Below are positions 54,114 to 62,566 of a DNA stretch of 64,000 bases, piece after piece (positions within the stretch are counted from its first letter, which is position 1; every line of letters begins with the position of its first letter). The notes below the pieces were generated by a model that did not search any database, had not been told where the DNA came from, and worked only from the letters and a program-made list of their open reading frames with translations. Location: NCBI RefSeq assembly GCF_014192225.1, contig NZ_JACHXS010000001.1, positions 150,440-214,439 on the forward strand. Direction: 5' to 3'. This stretch comes from Pseudoduganella umbonata (GTDB taxonomy: Bacteria; Pseudomonadota; Gammaproteobacteria; Burkholderiales; Burkholderiaceae_D). The translations under genes and the position numbers were made by a program.

Positions 54114-54710
54114 TTAGACGAGTACGGCGTTGATCTGTTCGTCCGCCTCGGCGCGGGCCCGGGCCACGGCGTCGGCGCCCAGGCCATGGCCTTCCGAGAA
54201 CACGAACTGCACATCGGTCAGGCCGACGAACGACAGGAAGGCCTTCAGGTGCGGCAACTGTGTGTCGGTCGGCGCATCCTTGTGCAGGCCGCCGCGGGTC
54301 ACTGCCACATACACTTTCTTGCCGGTCAGCAGACCCACCGGGCCGGTCGGGCCGTACTTGAACGTGACGCCGGCGCGGGCAATCGCGTCGAACCAGCTTT
54401 TCAGCTGCACGGTGATGCCGAAGTTGTACATCGGCGCGCCGATGACGATCACGTCCGCCGCTTGTGCCTGGCCGATCAGCGCATCGTCGAGCGCCACGCG
54501 GGCGGCCTGTTCCGGCGTGCGCGCATCCGCCGGCGTGAACAGGGCCTGCAGCGCGGCTTCGTCCAGCACCGGATGCGGGACGGCGGCCAGGTCGCGGCGC
54601 ACGACGGTCGCATCGCCGCCCGCGGCCAGCTTCGCGACGATCGCGTCGGCCAGGCGGGTGGATTCGGAACCGTTGCTGCGGGCGCTGGAATTGATTTGCA
54701 GGATGTTCAT
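54114..54710 (-). CDS. azoR: FMN-dependent NADH-azoreductase / quinone reductase
   Basis: A 198-aa flavodoxin-fold enzyme. MNILQINSSARSNGSESTRLAD binds FMN phosphate; APMYNFGITVQLKSWFDAIARAGVTFKY and TRGG are AzoR signatures. It reduces quinones and azo compounds with two electrons. AAAGGAG stands before the chosen ATG; a longer in-frame reading adds 31 unlikely residues. It is divergent from a LysR gene 135 bp away and is followed by pirin. Confidence 0.94.
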   Translation of the reverse strand: MNILQINSSARSNGSESTRLADAIVAKLAAGGDATVVRRDLAAVPHPVLDEAALQALFTPADARTPEQAARVALDDALIGQAQAADVIVIGAPMYNFGITVQLKSWFDAIARAGVTFKYGPTGPVGLLTGKKVYVAVTRGGLHKDAPTDTQLPHLKAFLSFVGLTDVQFVFSEGHGLGADAVARARAEADEQINAVLV

Positions 54711-54770
54711 GGTGTGCTCCTTTGAATTGGTGGATTGCTGCGATGGGTGTACTTTACTCGTTCCATTCGT

Positions 54771-54794
54771 ATCCATTAAGCCGGTAAAATGGAT
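54771..54794. promoter_or_regulatory. LysR-type inverted repeat between azoR and its divergent regulator
   Basis: ATCCATT and AATGGAT are perfect 7-bp arms with a 10-bp spacer, containing a T-N11-A type core, in the 135-bp divergent promoter region. Related half-sites (TTCCATT, GGATAACATTCATCC) lie beside it. Confidence 0.55.
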
Positions 54795-54845
54795 AACATT
54801 CATCCACCAGTGGAATAATCATGAACCGCCATCGGAACGACAGGC

Positions 54846-55751
54846 ATGGACATTGACCCGGGCGACCTGCTGCTGTTTGCCCGCATCGTTGAAACGGGCA
54901 GCTTCAGCCAGGCCGCCGAGCGCACCGGCTTGCCGAAGTCGACCGTGTCGCGGCGGCTGTCGCTGCTGGAAGCCCGGCTGGGCGAGCGGCTGCTGCAGCG
55001 GACCACGCGCCGCCTGGTACTGACCGAATTCGGCTCCAGCCTGCTCGAGCATGCGCGCAAGGTGGCCGAGGAAACGGCGGCCGCGGGCGCGCTGGCACAG
55101 CACCGGCAGGGTGCGCCGAATGGCTTGCTGAAAGTGTCGATGCCGGCCGATTTCGCCAATGAAGTGATGGGCAGCCTGCTGCCGGCATTCATGGCGAAGT
55201 ACCCGGCGGTATCGCTGCAGTTCGACCTGTCGCCGCGGCGCGTCGACCTGGTGGCCGAAGGCTTCGATCTCGCCGTGCGGATGGGCGCGCTGCCGGACGA
55301 CGCCACGCTGGCGGCCCGGCCCGTCGTGCTCAGCACGTGGTCACTGTACGCGTCGCCGTCGTACACGGTGCTGCGCGGGCTGCCGTCGCATCCGGACGAG
55401 CTGTTCAGGCACGATCTGCTGGGGCTGTCGCGCAGCGCCTCCGGCCTGGCGCAGTGGACGCTGTTGCGGGGCAAGGCCCAGTGGGAGCGCGAAGTACCGG
55501 TCCGCATGACCGGCAATTCCCCGGAATTGCTGGCCCGGCTCGCCGCCGCCGGCGCCGGCATCGCCAGCTGCACCGACCGCTACGCCGCACCATTGGTGGC
55601 CGCCGGCGCGCTGGTGAAGGTATTACCCGAGTGGAGTTTCCCGGCCGTGACCGGCTACGCGGTCTTCCCGGGCCGGCGGCTGATGCCGGCAAAGACGCGT
55701 GCCTTCCTCGACATGCTGGAAGCGCACCACGACACCACCCAGAAAAAATAG
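54846..55751 (+). CDS. LysR-family transcriptional regulator
   Basis: A 301-aa regulator. The HTH (LLFARIVETGSFSQAAERTGLPKSTVSRRLSLLEARLG) and an effector domain with LSPRRVDLVAEGFDLAVRMG place it in the CrgA-like group that often sits opposite azoR and pirin genes. It is followed by a repeat-rich gap and the convergent psd gene. The start ATG lacks a strong Shine-Dalgarno, but the HTH begins at the right distance. Confidence 0.9.
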   Translation: MDIDPGDLLLFARIVETGSFSQAAERTGLPKSTVSRRLSLLEARLGERLLQRTTRRLVLTEFGSSLLEHARKVAEETAAAGALAQHRQGAPNGLLKVSMPADFANEVMGSLLPAFMAKYPAVSLQFDLSPRRVDLVAEGFDLAVRMGALPDDATLAARPVVLSTWSLYASPSYTVLRGLPSHPDELFRHDLLGLSRSASGLAQWTLLRGKAQWEREVPVRMTGNSPELLARLAAAGAGIASCTDRYAAPLVAAGALVKVLPEWSFPAVTGYAVFPGRRLMPAKTRAFLDMLEAHHDTTQKK

Positions 55752-55813
55752 GGACGGACCCTGATGCTGTTCAGTTAACGAAATTTAATGCTTTCGGCAG
55801 CGCCTGCGTTTTA

Positions 55814-55919
55814 GTGTCGGACACCGGCCTCTTGGTGTCGGACACTGGTTTTTGGCGACAATCCATGATGTTCGCGCATGAAAACCGGTGTCCGACACGC
55901 AGAAACCCGTGTCCGACAC
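55814..55919. repeat. Inverted pair of doublets of the GTGTCGGACAC repeat
   Basis: Two copies of GTGTCGGACAC (55814-55824, 55835-55845) are followed by two of its complement GTGTCCGACAC (55888-55898, 55909-55919). They make an imperfect palindrome with arms of about 40 bp ending in GGTTTT/AAAACC. The element lies between the convergent LysR and psd genes, like the 15351-15416 element, and probably serves as a two-way terminator. A GGACGGACCCTG fragment precedes it at 55752. Confidence 0.85.
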
Positions 55920-55958
55920 CAGGACGCTGCCGCCGCTGGCCGCGTCGGAAAGATTCGA

Positions 55959-56807
55959 TCAGGGAGCCAGCGCGGCCATCGGTTCGCCCAGCCGCACGGC
56001 GCCGGCCGGCTGCCAGCCGGTATTGAAGGCGAGGGTGTCTTTCGGGAACAGCATGACGACGGTGGAGCCGAGCAGGAAGCGGCCCAGTTCCGCGCCTTTG
56101 CGCAGCACGATGTGCTGGTCCAGGTACGACCATTCGCGGATGTCCGCCTGCCGCGGCGGGTTGACGACGCCATGCCACACGGTAGCCATGCTGCCGACGA
56201 TCGTCGCGCCGACCAGCGTCATCACGAACGGCCCGTGTGCCGTGTCGAACACGCACACCACGCGCTCGTTGCGCGCAAACAGGCCGGGAATGCCGCGCGC
56301 GGTCGTCGGATTCACGGAAAACAGGCTGCCGGGGATGTAGATCATCCGCGTCAGCTTGCCGTCGCACGGCATGTGGATGCGGTGGTAATCGCGCGGCGAC
56401 AGGTACAGGTTGGCAAAGCTGCCATGCCGGAACAGGTCGGCCAGCGCGCGGTCGCCTCCCACCAGCGCCGTCGTCGTGAAACTGTGGCCCTTGGCCTGGA
56501 AGATCTGGTCGTCCTCGATCGCGCCGAACTGGCTGATGCGACCATCGACGGGGCAGACGAACGGCACGTCGGCAATCGGGCGTACGCCGGGTTTCAGCGC
56601 GCGGGTAAAGAACTCATTGAAGCTGTGATAACTGGCGATATCGGAATTTTCCGCTTCCGCCATATTCACATCGTATTTACCGACGAACCAGCGTATCAGC
56701 CGCGTCGTCATCGCCCCGCCTTTCGCTCCGGCCACGCGGCCGGCGAAATTGGTCAATGCCCCCTTTGGGAGCAGGTACTGCGGGAGGACGGCGAGACGGT
56801 CGGACAC
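55959..56807 (-). CDS. psd: Phosphatidylserine decarboxylase proenzyme
   Basis: A 282-aa inner-membrane enzyme that makes phosphatidylethanolamine. The self-cleavage and pyruvoyl site LGST appears in GRFLLGSTVVMLF near the C-terminus. PVDGRISQFGAIEDDQIFQAKGHSFT and YLSPRDYHRIHMPCDGKL are family-typical. The start is GTG with AGGAAA about nine bases upstream. It is transcribed away from the TonB receptor gene. The pathway partner PssA is not in the window. Confidence 0.95.
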   Translation of the reverse strand: MSDRLAVLPQYLLPKGALTNFAGRVAGAKGGAMTTRLIRWFVGKYDVNMAEAENSDIASYHSFNEFFTRALKPGVRPIADVPFVCPVDGRISQFGAIEDDQIFQAKGHSFTTTALVGGDRALADLFRHGSFANLYLSPRDYHRIHMPCDGKLTRMIYIPGSLFSVNPTTARGIPGLFARNERVVCVFDTAHGPFVMTLVGATIVGSMATVWHGVVNPPRQADIREWSYLDQHIVLRKGAELGRFLLGSTVVMLFPKDTLAFNTGWQPAGAVRLGEPMAALAP

Positions 56808-56993
56808 GATATGGATTTCCTGGCATGCGCATGGGTTGGATCAGCGCGCATTATAGCCGCGCATGCCAGGCCAATGGCGCGGGAATCATTTGGAAATATT
56901 TCTGGCCGGGTAACACACACAAGTGAATTTTAGGCAAAATAGCGCTACCACGCCCATTTTATCTCCCATTCCTTTCTAATAAAACGTTTTCCC

Positions 56994-59243
56994 ATGCGTT
57001 CGCCAAAAACCGCTCCTCCATTCAAGCTGGCTGTGCTGGCCGCCGCCGTCTTTGCCGCATTGCCCGCCTTTGCCGATATTGTCCAAACCGTGCCGGAGAT
57101 CAGCGAACAGCGCACGCAACAGGAGCCGCAGCAACAGGAGCCGCAGCAACAGGAGCCGCGAAAGCCGGCCGAACCGATGCAGACGGTGCAGATCAAGGGC
57201 TCCGCCGCAGCCTACGATCCGCGCCGCGACGATACCGCCAGCAAGGTGGTCGTGTCGACAGAAGAAATCCAGCGCTATGGCGATACCGCGATCACCGATG
57301 TCTTCAAGCGTATTCCTGGCGTCACCGTCGGCGGTGCGGGCCGGGGCGGCGGCGATGTCCGCATGCGCGGCCTGGGCAATGGCTATACGCAGATCCTGCT
57401 GAACGGCGAACGCGCGCCGGCCGGTTTCTCGATCGACACGCTGTCGCCGGACGTCATCGAACGCATCGAGATCGTGCGCGCCGCCAGTGCCGAATTTTCC
57501 ACCCAGTCGATTGCCGGCACGATCAATATCGTACTGAAGCGGGCCGTCAAGACGGCGCAGCGCGAGATCAAGCTCAGCGCGGCCAAGAGCGCGGACCAGA
57601 ACAGTCCGAGCGGCAGCCTGCAACTGTCGGACAGGGACGGCGCGCTGTCGTATTCGCTGAGCGGGAATTTCTGGCGCGGCACCTACGATCGCGTGTCGCC
57701 GGTGGAGGAGACGCTGGTCGATCCGGCCGGCGAGCTGCGCATGGTGCGCCACACGCGCCAGCAGGACGGCGGCCGCTGGGAAGGCATGAACCTGGCGCCG
57801 CGCCTGAACTGGAACCTGGGCGACGGCGACACGCTGACGTCGCAGACCTTCGTCAACTTCAACCGCAACCGCTATCACGGCTACCAGGAGATAGATACCG
57901 AACTGGGTACGCCGCCGCGCTTCGACGTGCGCGACATGTACAACAGCAACCGCAGCCTGTTCGCCCGCACCGACCTGAACTGGGTGAAAAGGCTGGGCGA
58001 GTCCGGCAAGCTGGACGCCAAGGCGGGCATCAGCGGCATGCGCTCGGACGGCACGTGGCACGAGCTCGACTACCGCGCCGCCGCGCTGGGGCGCGATGCG
58101 ACGGTGCTCAGCGAAACGACCGAGACGGGCTTCTCGACCCAGGGCAAGTACTCGGCGCCATGGCTGGAAGACCATGCGCTGTCGATGGGCTGGGATGCCG
58201 GCATCACGCTGCGCGACGATGCGCGCAAGGAGGACGAGGCCGACCTGCCGGGCTATGTCGCGCTCGATTCCGACGAGGGCTACGAGGCCAAAGTGACACG
58301 GGTGGCGCTGTATGCGCAGGATGAATGGAACCTGACGCCGCGCTGGTCGGTCTATGCCGGCCTGCGCTGGGAAGGCATCGAAACCACCAGCGAGGGCGAC
58401 AGCTTCGCGACGGTGAGCCAGACCAACAGCGTGTGGAGCCCGCTGGCGCAAACGCTGTACAAGCTGCCCGACAGCCGCGACCAGCTGCGCCTGGCGCTGA
58501 CCCGCACCTACAAGGCGCCCAGTCCGAACAACCTGGTGCCGCGCCGGTTCACGTCCACCAACAACAGCCAGACCGAACCCGACCGCCGCGGCAATCCGGA
58601 CCTGCAGCCCGAGCTGGCGTCCGGCATCGACGCCTCGTACGAGCATTACTGGGGCGACAACGCATTGCTGTCGGCGGCAGCGTCGATGCGCCGCATCAGC
58701 GGCTACACGCGGCAAGGCCTGTTCCTCGAGAATGGCCGCTGGCTGGCCACGCCCGTCAACGACGGCAATGCCGTGACCCGCAGTATCGAACTGGAAGCCA
58801 AGTTTCCGCTGGCGGCCGTGCTGGACGACGCGCCCGGTGTGGACCTGCGCGCCAGCGTGGCGCGCAACTGGTCGCGCGTGGACGTGGTGCCGGGGCCGGA
58901 CAATCGCCTCGACCAGCAGACCCCGCTGTCGGCCACGTTCGGCGCCGATTACCGCTCGCGCGACGGCAAGCTGAGCACTGGCGCCAGCTTCGCCTTCCGC
59001 GAGGGAGGACCGGTCCGCATCGACGTCAACCAGACCGCTTACCAGAGCGTGCGGCGCGACCTCGACGTGTACGCGCTGTGGAAGTTCAACCCGCAATACC
59101 AGCTGCGTGTCGCGGTTTCCAACCTGCTTGGCCAGGATTCGCTGGGCGATTCGGCTTATCTCGACGTTAATGGCACACTGCGCCGCACCAGCATTTATCC
59201 CGGCTATGCGCAGGGCCGCGCAACGCTGGAAATGCGCTTCTGA
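56994..59243 (+). CDS. TonB-dependent outer-membrane receptor
   Basis: A 749-aa receptor with signal peptide (LAAAVFAALPAFA). A Gln/Glu/Pro tandem repeat (three QQEPQ units from a 15-bp repeat at 57117-57161) precedes MQTVQIKGSA. The plug domain contains VFKRIPGVTVGGAGRGGGDVRMRGLGNGYTQILLNGERAPAGFS and IERIEIVRAASAEFSTQSIAGTINIVLKR. The barrel ends in Phe (ATLEMRF). It imports a siderophore, vitamin or oligomer using TonB energy; the ligand is not predictable, and I see no Fur box or adjacent FecI/FecR genes. A GC-rich hairpin follows the stop. Confidence 0.92.
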   Translation: MRSPKTAPPFKLAVLAAAVFAALPAFADIVQTVPEISEQRTQQEPQQQEPQQQEPRKPAEPMQTVQIKGSAAAYDPRRDDTASKVVVSTEEIQRYGDTAITDVFKRIPGVTVGGAGRGGGDVRMRGLGNGYTQILLNGERAPAGFSIDTLSPDVIERIEIVRAASAEFSTQSIAGTINIVLKRAVKTAQREIKLSAAKSADQNSPSGSLQLSDRDGALSYSLSGNFWRGTYDRVSPVEETLVDPAGELRMVRHTRQQDGGRWEGMNLAPRLNWNLGDGDTLTSQTFVNFNRNRYHGYQEIDTELGTPPRFDVRDMYNSNRSLFARTDLNWVKRLGESGKLDAKAGISGMRSDGTWHELDYRAAALGRDATVLSETTETGFSTQGKYSAPWLEDHALSMGWDAGITLRDDARKEDEADLPGYVALDSDEGYEAKVTRVALYAQDEWNLTPRWSVYAGLRWEGIETTSEGDSFATVSQTNSVWSPLAQTLYKLPDSRDQLRLALTRTYKAPSPNNLVPRRFTSTNNSQTEPDRRGNPDLQPELASGIDASYEHYWGDNALLSAAASMRRISGYTRQGLFLENGRWLATPVNDGNAVTRSIELEAKFPLAAVLDDAPGVDLRASVARNWSRVDVVPGPDNRLDQQTPLSATFGADYRSRDGKLSTGASFAFREGGPVRIDVNQTAYQSVRRDLDVYALWKFNPQYQLRVAVSNLLGQDSLGDSAYLDVNGTLRRTSIYPGYAQGRATLEMRF

Positions 59244-59249
59244 CGCTTG

Positions 59250-59276
59250 CCGCGGTGCCCTGAGCGGGCGCCGCGG
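59250..59276. other. GC-rich hairpin after the TonB receptor gene
   Basis: CCGCGG...GCCC and GGGC...CCGCGG form an imperfect stem with a 5-nt loop. No T-run follows, so it is at best a weak terminator. Confidence 0.3.
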
Positions 59277-59348
59277 TATTCACGTTCGCCGTATCGGCAA
59301 TATTGGTTCGGCCAGGATCTGTGCGGAAAAAGCCAATGCGGCGAAAGA

Positions 59349-59819
59349 TCAATACGGCGAACCATCCTTGTGCGTGAACCGCCAGGTGCCTTCATCGAAC
59401 ACGGCAGCCAGGTCGTCGCGCGGATAGATCGCCGTGTCGCCCGCTGAACGGTCGCCGATCTCCAGGAATACCGCTTCGGCCGCCGACCGGTTTTCCAGCC
59501 GGTGCGCGCGGCCACCTGCCTTGAAGCCCGCGCACATGCCCGGCGTCAGTATCATTTCCCCTTCGTCGGTAACGAGTACCGCTTCGCCAGCCAGCAGATA
59601 AATGAATTCATCCTGCGTGGTATGGCGATGCAGCAATGCGGAGATACTCCCCGGTGCCAGTGTGCAGCGGTTCACGCCGAAATTTTTCAGTTCGAATATA
59701 TCGCCGAGTGGTTGCTTGACCCGGCCTGCAGTCATTTCCGCGAAGGGGGATGGCAACAGCGATGCCCTGGTGCGCGGTGCCGCGTCCGGTGCATTGATAG
59801 CGAGTGGGATGGTATTCAT
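59349..59819 (-). CDS. Cupin domain protein
   Basis: A 156-aa single cupin. LLHRHTTQDEFIYLLAGEAVLVTDEGEM holds cupin motif 1 (H-x-H, then E), and GRAHRLENRSAAEAVFLEIG motif 2 (His). The fold binds one metal; the C-terminal DDLAAVFDEGTWRFTHKDGSPY is seen in small cupins of unknown function. The start ATG is chosen because upstream in-frame sequence is AT-rich and non-coding in style. The Shine-Dalgarno is weak. Confidence 0.82.
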   Translation of the reverse strand: MNTIPLAINAPDAAPRTRASLLPSPFAEMTAGRVKQPLGDIFELKNFGVNRCTLAPGSISALLHRHTTQDEFIYLLAGEAVLVTDEGEMILTPGMCAGFKAGGRAHRLENRSAAEAVFLEIGDRSAGDTAIYPRDDLAAVFDEGTWRFTHKDGSPY

Positions 59820-60157
59820 GGCGGTGAGATTAACTGTGGGGTTTTTATTCTCTTGTAAGCTTACACGACATTCATTGCGAATATATGTGGAATGTCGCCG
59901 CGGTCTTATGGTAAATTGGCGGGACATTGAAATCTCACAGATTGTCACACATGTTCCAGGCGGAGTCTTCGGGTGGAATTCCACGCGGAATTTCATGCGC
60001 AATCTCTGCACGGACTCTCATGCTGGCACTCTGATGCGCACTGTCGGCGCATTCTTTGCGCACTTGTTCGGCATTCGCCGCGTACTCCGCCTACGCACTG
60101 CTTGCTGACATTTTCACGCAGTTTTTTACGTACTTTTTCACTTACCAAGGATTTGAG
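59820..60157. other. AT-rich divergent promoter region between cupin and H-NS genes
   Basis: 338 bp without a convincing gene, markedly AT-richer than its surroundings. It contains a perfect 12-bp palindrome TGTAAGCTTACA (59854-59865) and a GACATTC/GAATGTC inverted repeat (59867-59896), both near the cupin start and suitable as operators. Towards the H-NS gene there are repeated TTTTTAC/TTTTTCAC stretches. AAGGA stands before the H-NS ATG. Confidence 0.55.
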
Positions 60158-60451
60158 ATGACGACTTACCAGGAATACCAGGCCAAGATCGCTGAATTGC
60201 AGAAGCAGGCTGAATTGGCCCGTCGGAATGAAATTTCCGAAGCGAAGGAGCGCATCGCAACGATCATGCGTGAACACAACCTGACCCTGGCGGACCTGGG
60301 CCCGGCCGTCAAATCGACAAAGCCCGTCAAGCCGCGCGCGCCGGTACCGATGAAATACCGTGACGAAGCCACCGGCCAGACCTGGACTGGCCGTGGCCGC
60401 GCGCCGAAATGGCTGGAAGGCCGCGCAAAGGAAGAGTTCCTGATCAAGTAA
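60158..60451 (+). CDS. H-NS family histone-like nucleoid protein
   Basis: A 97-aa DNA-binding protein. An N-terminal helical oligomerisation segment (EYQAKIAELQKQAELARRNEISEAKERIATIMREHNLTLADL) is followed by a C-terminal H-NS DNA-binding domain with YRDEATGQTWTGRGRAPKWLEG, the betaproteobacterial form of the motif. It silences AT-rich DNA. The start has AAGGA seven bases upstream; the longer in-frame reading runs through an AT-rich promoter region. Confidence 0.93.
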   Translation: MTTYQEYQAKIAELQKQAELARRNEISEAKERIATIMREHNLTLADLGPAVKSTKPVKPRAPVPMKYRDEATGQTWTGRGRAPKWLEGRAKEEFLIK

Positions 60452-60619
60452 TAATGCCGCGAATGCCATGCCGGTAATGGGCTGGCGGGGCAGCCAGGGA
60501 ATCGGGCGAGCCCTGCGAAATATCCGTCGCGCCCGGCATGGCATTGCCGTTGAATGTCGCCTGACAGACACAAATCACGGAGCGTTATCGCAGCGCTCGC
60601 GGTTTCTGGCTGAGAACGT

Positions 60620-60667
60620 GTTCCGAACCTGTTCCGAACTTGCTCAGAACTTGCTCCGAACCTGTTC
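60620..60667. repeat. 11-bp tandem repeat (4.4 copies) between H-NS and VOC genes
   Basis: Units GTTCCGAACCT, GTTCCGAACTT, GCTCAGAACTT and GCTCCGAACCT plus GTTC. GTTCCGAAC is a near palindrome, so each unit is a small dyad. The array touches the stop codon of the convergent VOC gene. Confidence 0.8.
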
Positions 60668-61052
60668 AATTCCCAGCGATGCTCAGAATATTCCCATCCG
60701 TGTCTTTGAACCAGGCGACTTTCATCTGTTCGCCGACATGGATGTCGCCTTCCAGCCGGAGCCCCGGCATCTCGTAATGTTCGAAGGCCACGCCTTTCGC
60801 TTTCAGCGCGGTGACGATTTCATCGATTTCATCCGCTACTGTCCAGGTCGCTGAAGTCGCCTTATTGGTACCGGCATATTCCGACCGGTACACCATAATC
60901 TGCGAGCTCCCGCTCAGATAACACAGTACTTCGCCTTCCGCGTCGCCGCCGACCGGATTTTCCTGCAATCCCAGTACCTCACCGTAAAACGCACGTGCCG
61001 CCGCGATATCGCGCACGGCGATGGTCGCCATCACTTCGGTATTGGCAAGCAT
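60666..61052 (-). CDS. VOC (glyoxalase/bleomycin resistance) family protein
   Basis: A 128-aa vicinal-oxygen-chelate protein. MATIAVRDIAAARAFYGEVLGLQENPVGG is the first beta-alpha-beta-beta-beta module and VAFEHYEMPGLRLEGDIHVGEQMKVAWFKDTDGNILSIAG the second. The substrate is unknown. The start is decided by a strong GGAGG six bases before the ATG of MLANTEV; an ATG four codons earlier overlaps that site. Confidence 0.87.
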   Translation of the reverse strand: MLANTEVMATIAVRDIAAARAFYGEVLGLQENPVGGDAEGEVLCYLSGSSQIMVYRSEYAGTNKATSATWTVADEIDEIVTALKAKGVAFEHYEMPGLRLEGDIHVGEQMKVAWFKDTDGNILSIAGN

Positions 61053-61204
61053 GATGTCCTCCATTGGTTGGCCAGTGGGGCAGGGTAGCCTGCCTGGGTC
61101 CGCAACAGCGCGCCATTGACCGTTGCCCCCGGAGTGGACGTTGCAGTTGTCGGGTGGCTAGCGAGGTGGGCGCCGCACCGGCCCGATGTATGCAAAGATG
61201 CCCC

Positions 61205-61813
61205 ATGATTCCTCTCTTTCCGCTCAACACGGTGCTGTTTCCCGACGGCCGGCTTGCATTGCAGGTGTTCGAGGTACGCTATCTGGACATGATCAAGCGG
61301 TGTATCGCCGCGTCGGAGGAATTCGGTGTCGTGGCGCTTGCCGAGGGCGACGAGGTACGCAAGCCGGGCCAGCACGAAACCCTTGCGCCGGTCGGCACGC
61401 TGGCGCGCATCGTCGACTGGACGGTGCCGCTGCCCGGGCTGATGCACATCACCTGCCTGGGCACGCAGCGCTTCCGGGTGCTGGCGGCCGAGCAGCTGAA
61501 GCATGGGCTGTGGATGGCGGATATCGAACGCCTGCCGGACGACATGCCGGTGCCGGTGCCGGCCGAGCAGCAGGACGTGGCCAATGCACTGGGTTCGCTG
61601 ATCCGTTCGCTGCAGGAGCGCGGCGTGACCACTGCGCAAATGCCGATGGGATCGCCTTACCGGCTCGATGAAAGCGGCTGGGTCGCAAATCGCTGGTGCG
61701 AATTGCTGGACCTCACTCTGCCGCAGAAGCAGTTGCTGCTGGCCCAGGAGAACCCGGTGCTCCGCCTGGAACTGGTGCAGGACACACTGGCCGACAGCGG
61801 CTACATGGACTGA
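61205..61813 (+). CDS. LON peptidase substrate-binding domain protein
   Basis: A 202-aa protein consisting only of the Lon N-terminal (LAN) domain: IPLFPLNTVLFPDGRLALQVFEVRYLDMIKRC, then LMHITCLGTQRFRVLA, and a helical C-terminus. It has no AAA+ or protease part, like stand-alone LAN proteins of unknown function (cereblon-like fold). The ATG gives the canonical family start. An upstream in-frame extension of 47 codons is not family-like. Confidence 0.88.
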   Translation: MIPLFPLNTVLFPDGRLALQVFEVRYLDMIKRCIAASEEFGVVALAEGDEVRKPGQHETLAPVGTLARIVDWTVPLPGLMHITCLGTQRFRVLAAEQLKHGLWMADIERLPDDMPVPVPAEQQDVANALGSLIRSLQERGVTTAQMPMGSPYRLDESGWVANRWCELLDLTLPQKQLLLAQENPVLRLELVQDTLADSGYMD

Positions 61814-61939
61814 GGCCCGATCGCGCTGCCCGATCCTCATCGGGTTCCGTGGCTCCACCGTGGCGCCACGGCGTGGCCCTGTGGCCGCGTGCCGCGCGCC
61901 GCTACACTGGGAGCAATGGCTGTTTCCCAGGAGTCCACC

Positions 61940-62566
61940 ATGTACAACCCCGCCTCGTTTGCCGAAGACCGCCTCGCCGTCCAGCATGCGCTGATCCGCG
62001 CCCATCCGCTCGCCACGCTGGTCGTGGCCGGCAGCACGGCGCTGACGGCTGATCTCGTGCCGTTCCTGCTGTATCCGGACGAAGGCCCGCACGGCACGCT
62101 GCGCGCCCACGTGGCACGCGCCAATCCGCTGTGGCGCGAACTGGAAGGGGGCGCCGCGTGCCTGCTGCTGTTCCAGGGGCCGCAGGCGTACGTCAGTCCT
62201 GGCTGGTATCCCAGCAAGGCCGAGACGCACAAGGTGGTGCCGACCTGGAACTACGCGATGGTGCAGGTGCGCGGCACGGCGCGCGTGACCGATGACGGGC
62301 CGTGGCTGCAGCGCCAGCTGCGCGACCTGACGGCGGAGCAGGAGGGCGCGCTGCCGCGGCCGTGGAGCCTCGACGACGCCCCGGCCGACTTCGTGGCGGC
62401 ACTGACGCGCGCCGTGGTCGGCATCGAAATCCCGATCGCGCACATCGCGGCGAAGTGGAAGGTCAGCCAGAACCGCAGCGCCGCCGACCGGGCCGGCGTG
62501 GCCGAGGGGCTGGCGGAGCGCGCGCCGGACATGGCGGCCCTGGTGCGCCAGGCTACTGGGGCGTGA
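61940..62566 (+). CDS. PaiB-family FMN-binding negative transcriptional regulator
   Basis: A 208-aa protein. MYNPASFAEDRLAVQHALIRAHPLATLVV is the PaiB start; ARANPLWRE, YVSPGWYPSKAETHKVVPTWNYAMVQVRG (FMN-binding) and AAKWKVSQNRSAADRAGV are diagnostic. In Bacillus PaiB represses sporulation and degradative-enzyme genes; in proteobacteria the role is unknown. CAGGAG precedes the ATG. The 3' end overlaps the convergent EamA gene by 14 bp. Confidence 0.92.
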   Translation: MYNPASFAEDRLAVQHALIRAHPLATLVVAGSTALTADLVPFLLYPDEGPHGTLRAHVARANPLWRELEGGAACLLLFQGPQAYVSPGWYPSKAETHKVVPTWNYAMVQVRGTARVTDDGPWLQRQLRDLTAEQEGALPRPWSLDDAPADFVAALTRAVVGIEIPIAHIAAKWKVSQNRSAADRAGVAEGLAERAPDMAALVRQATGA

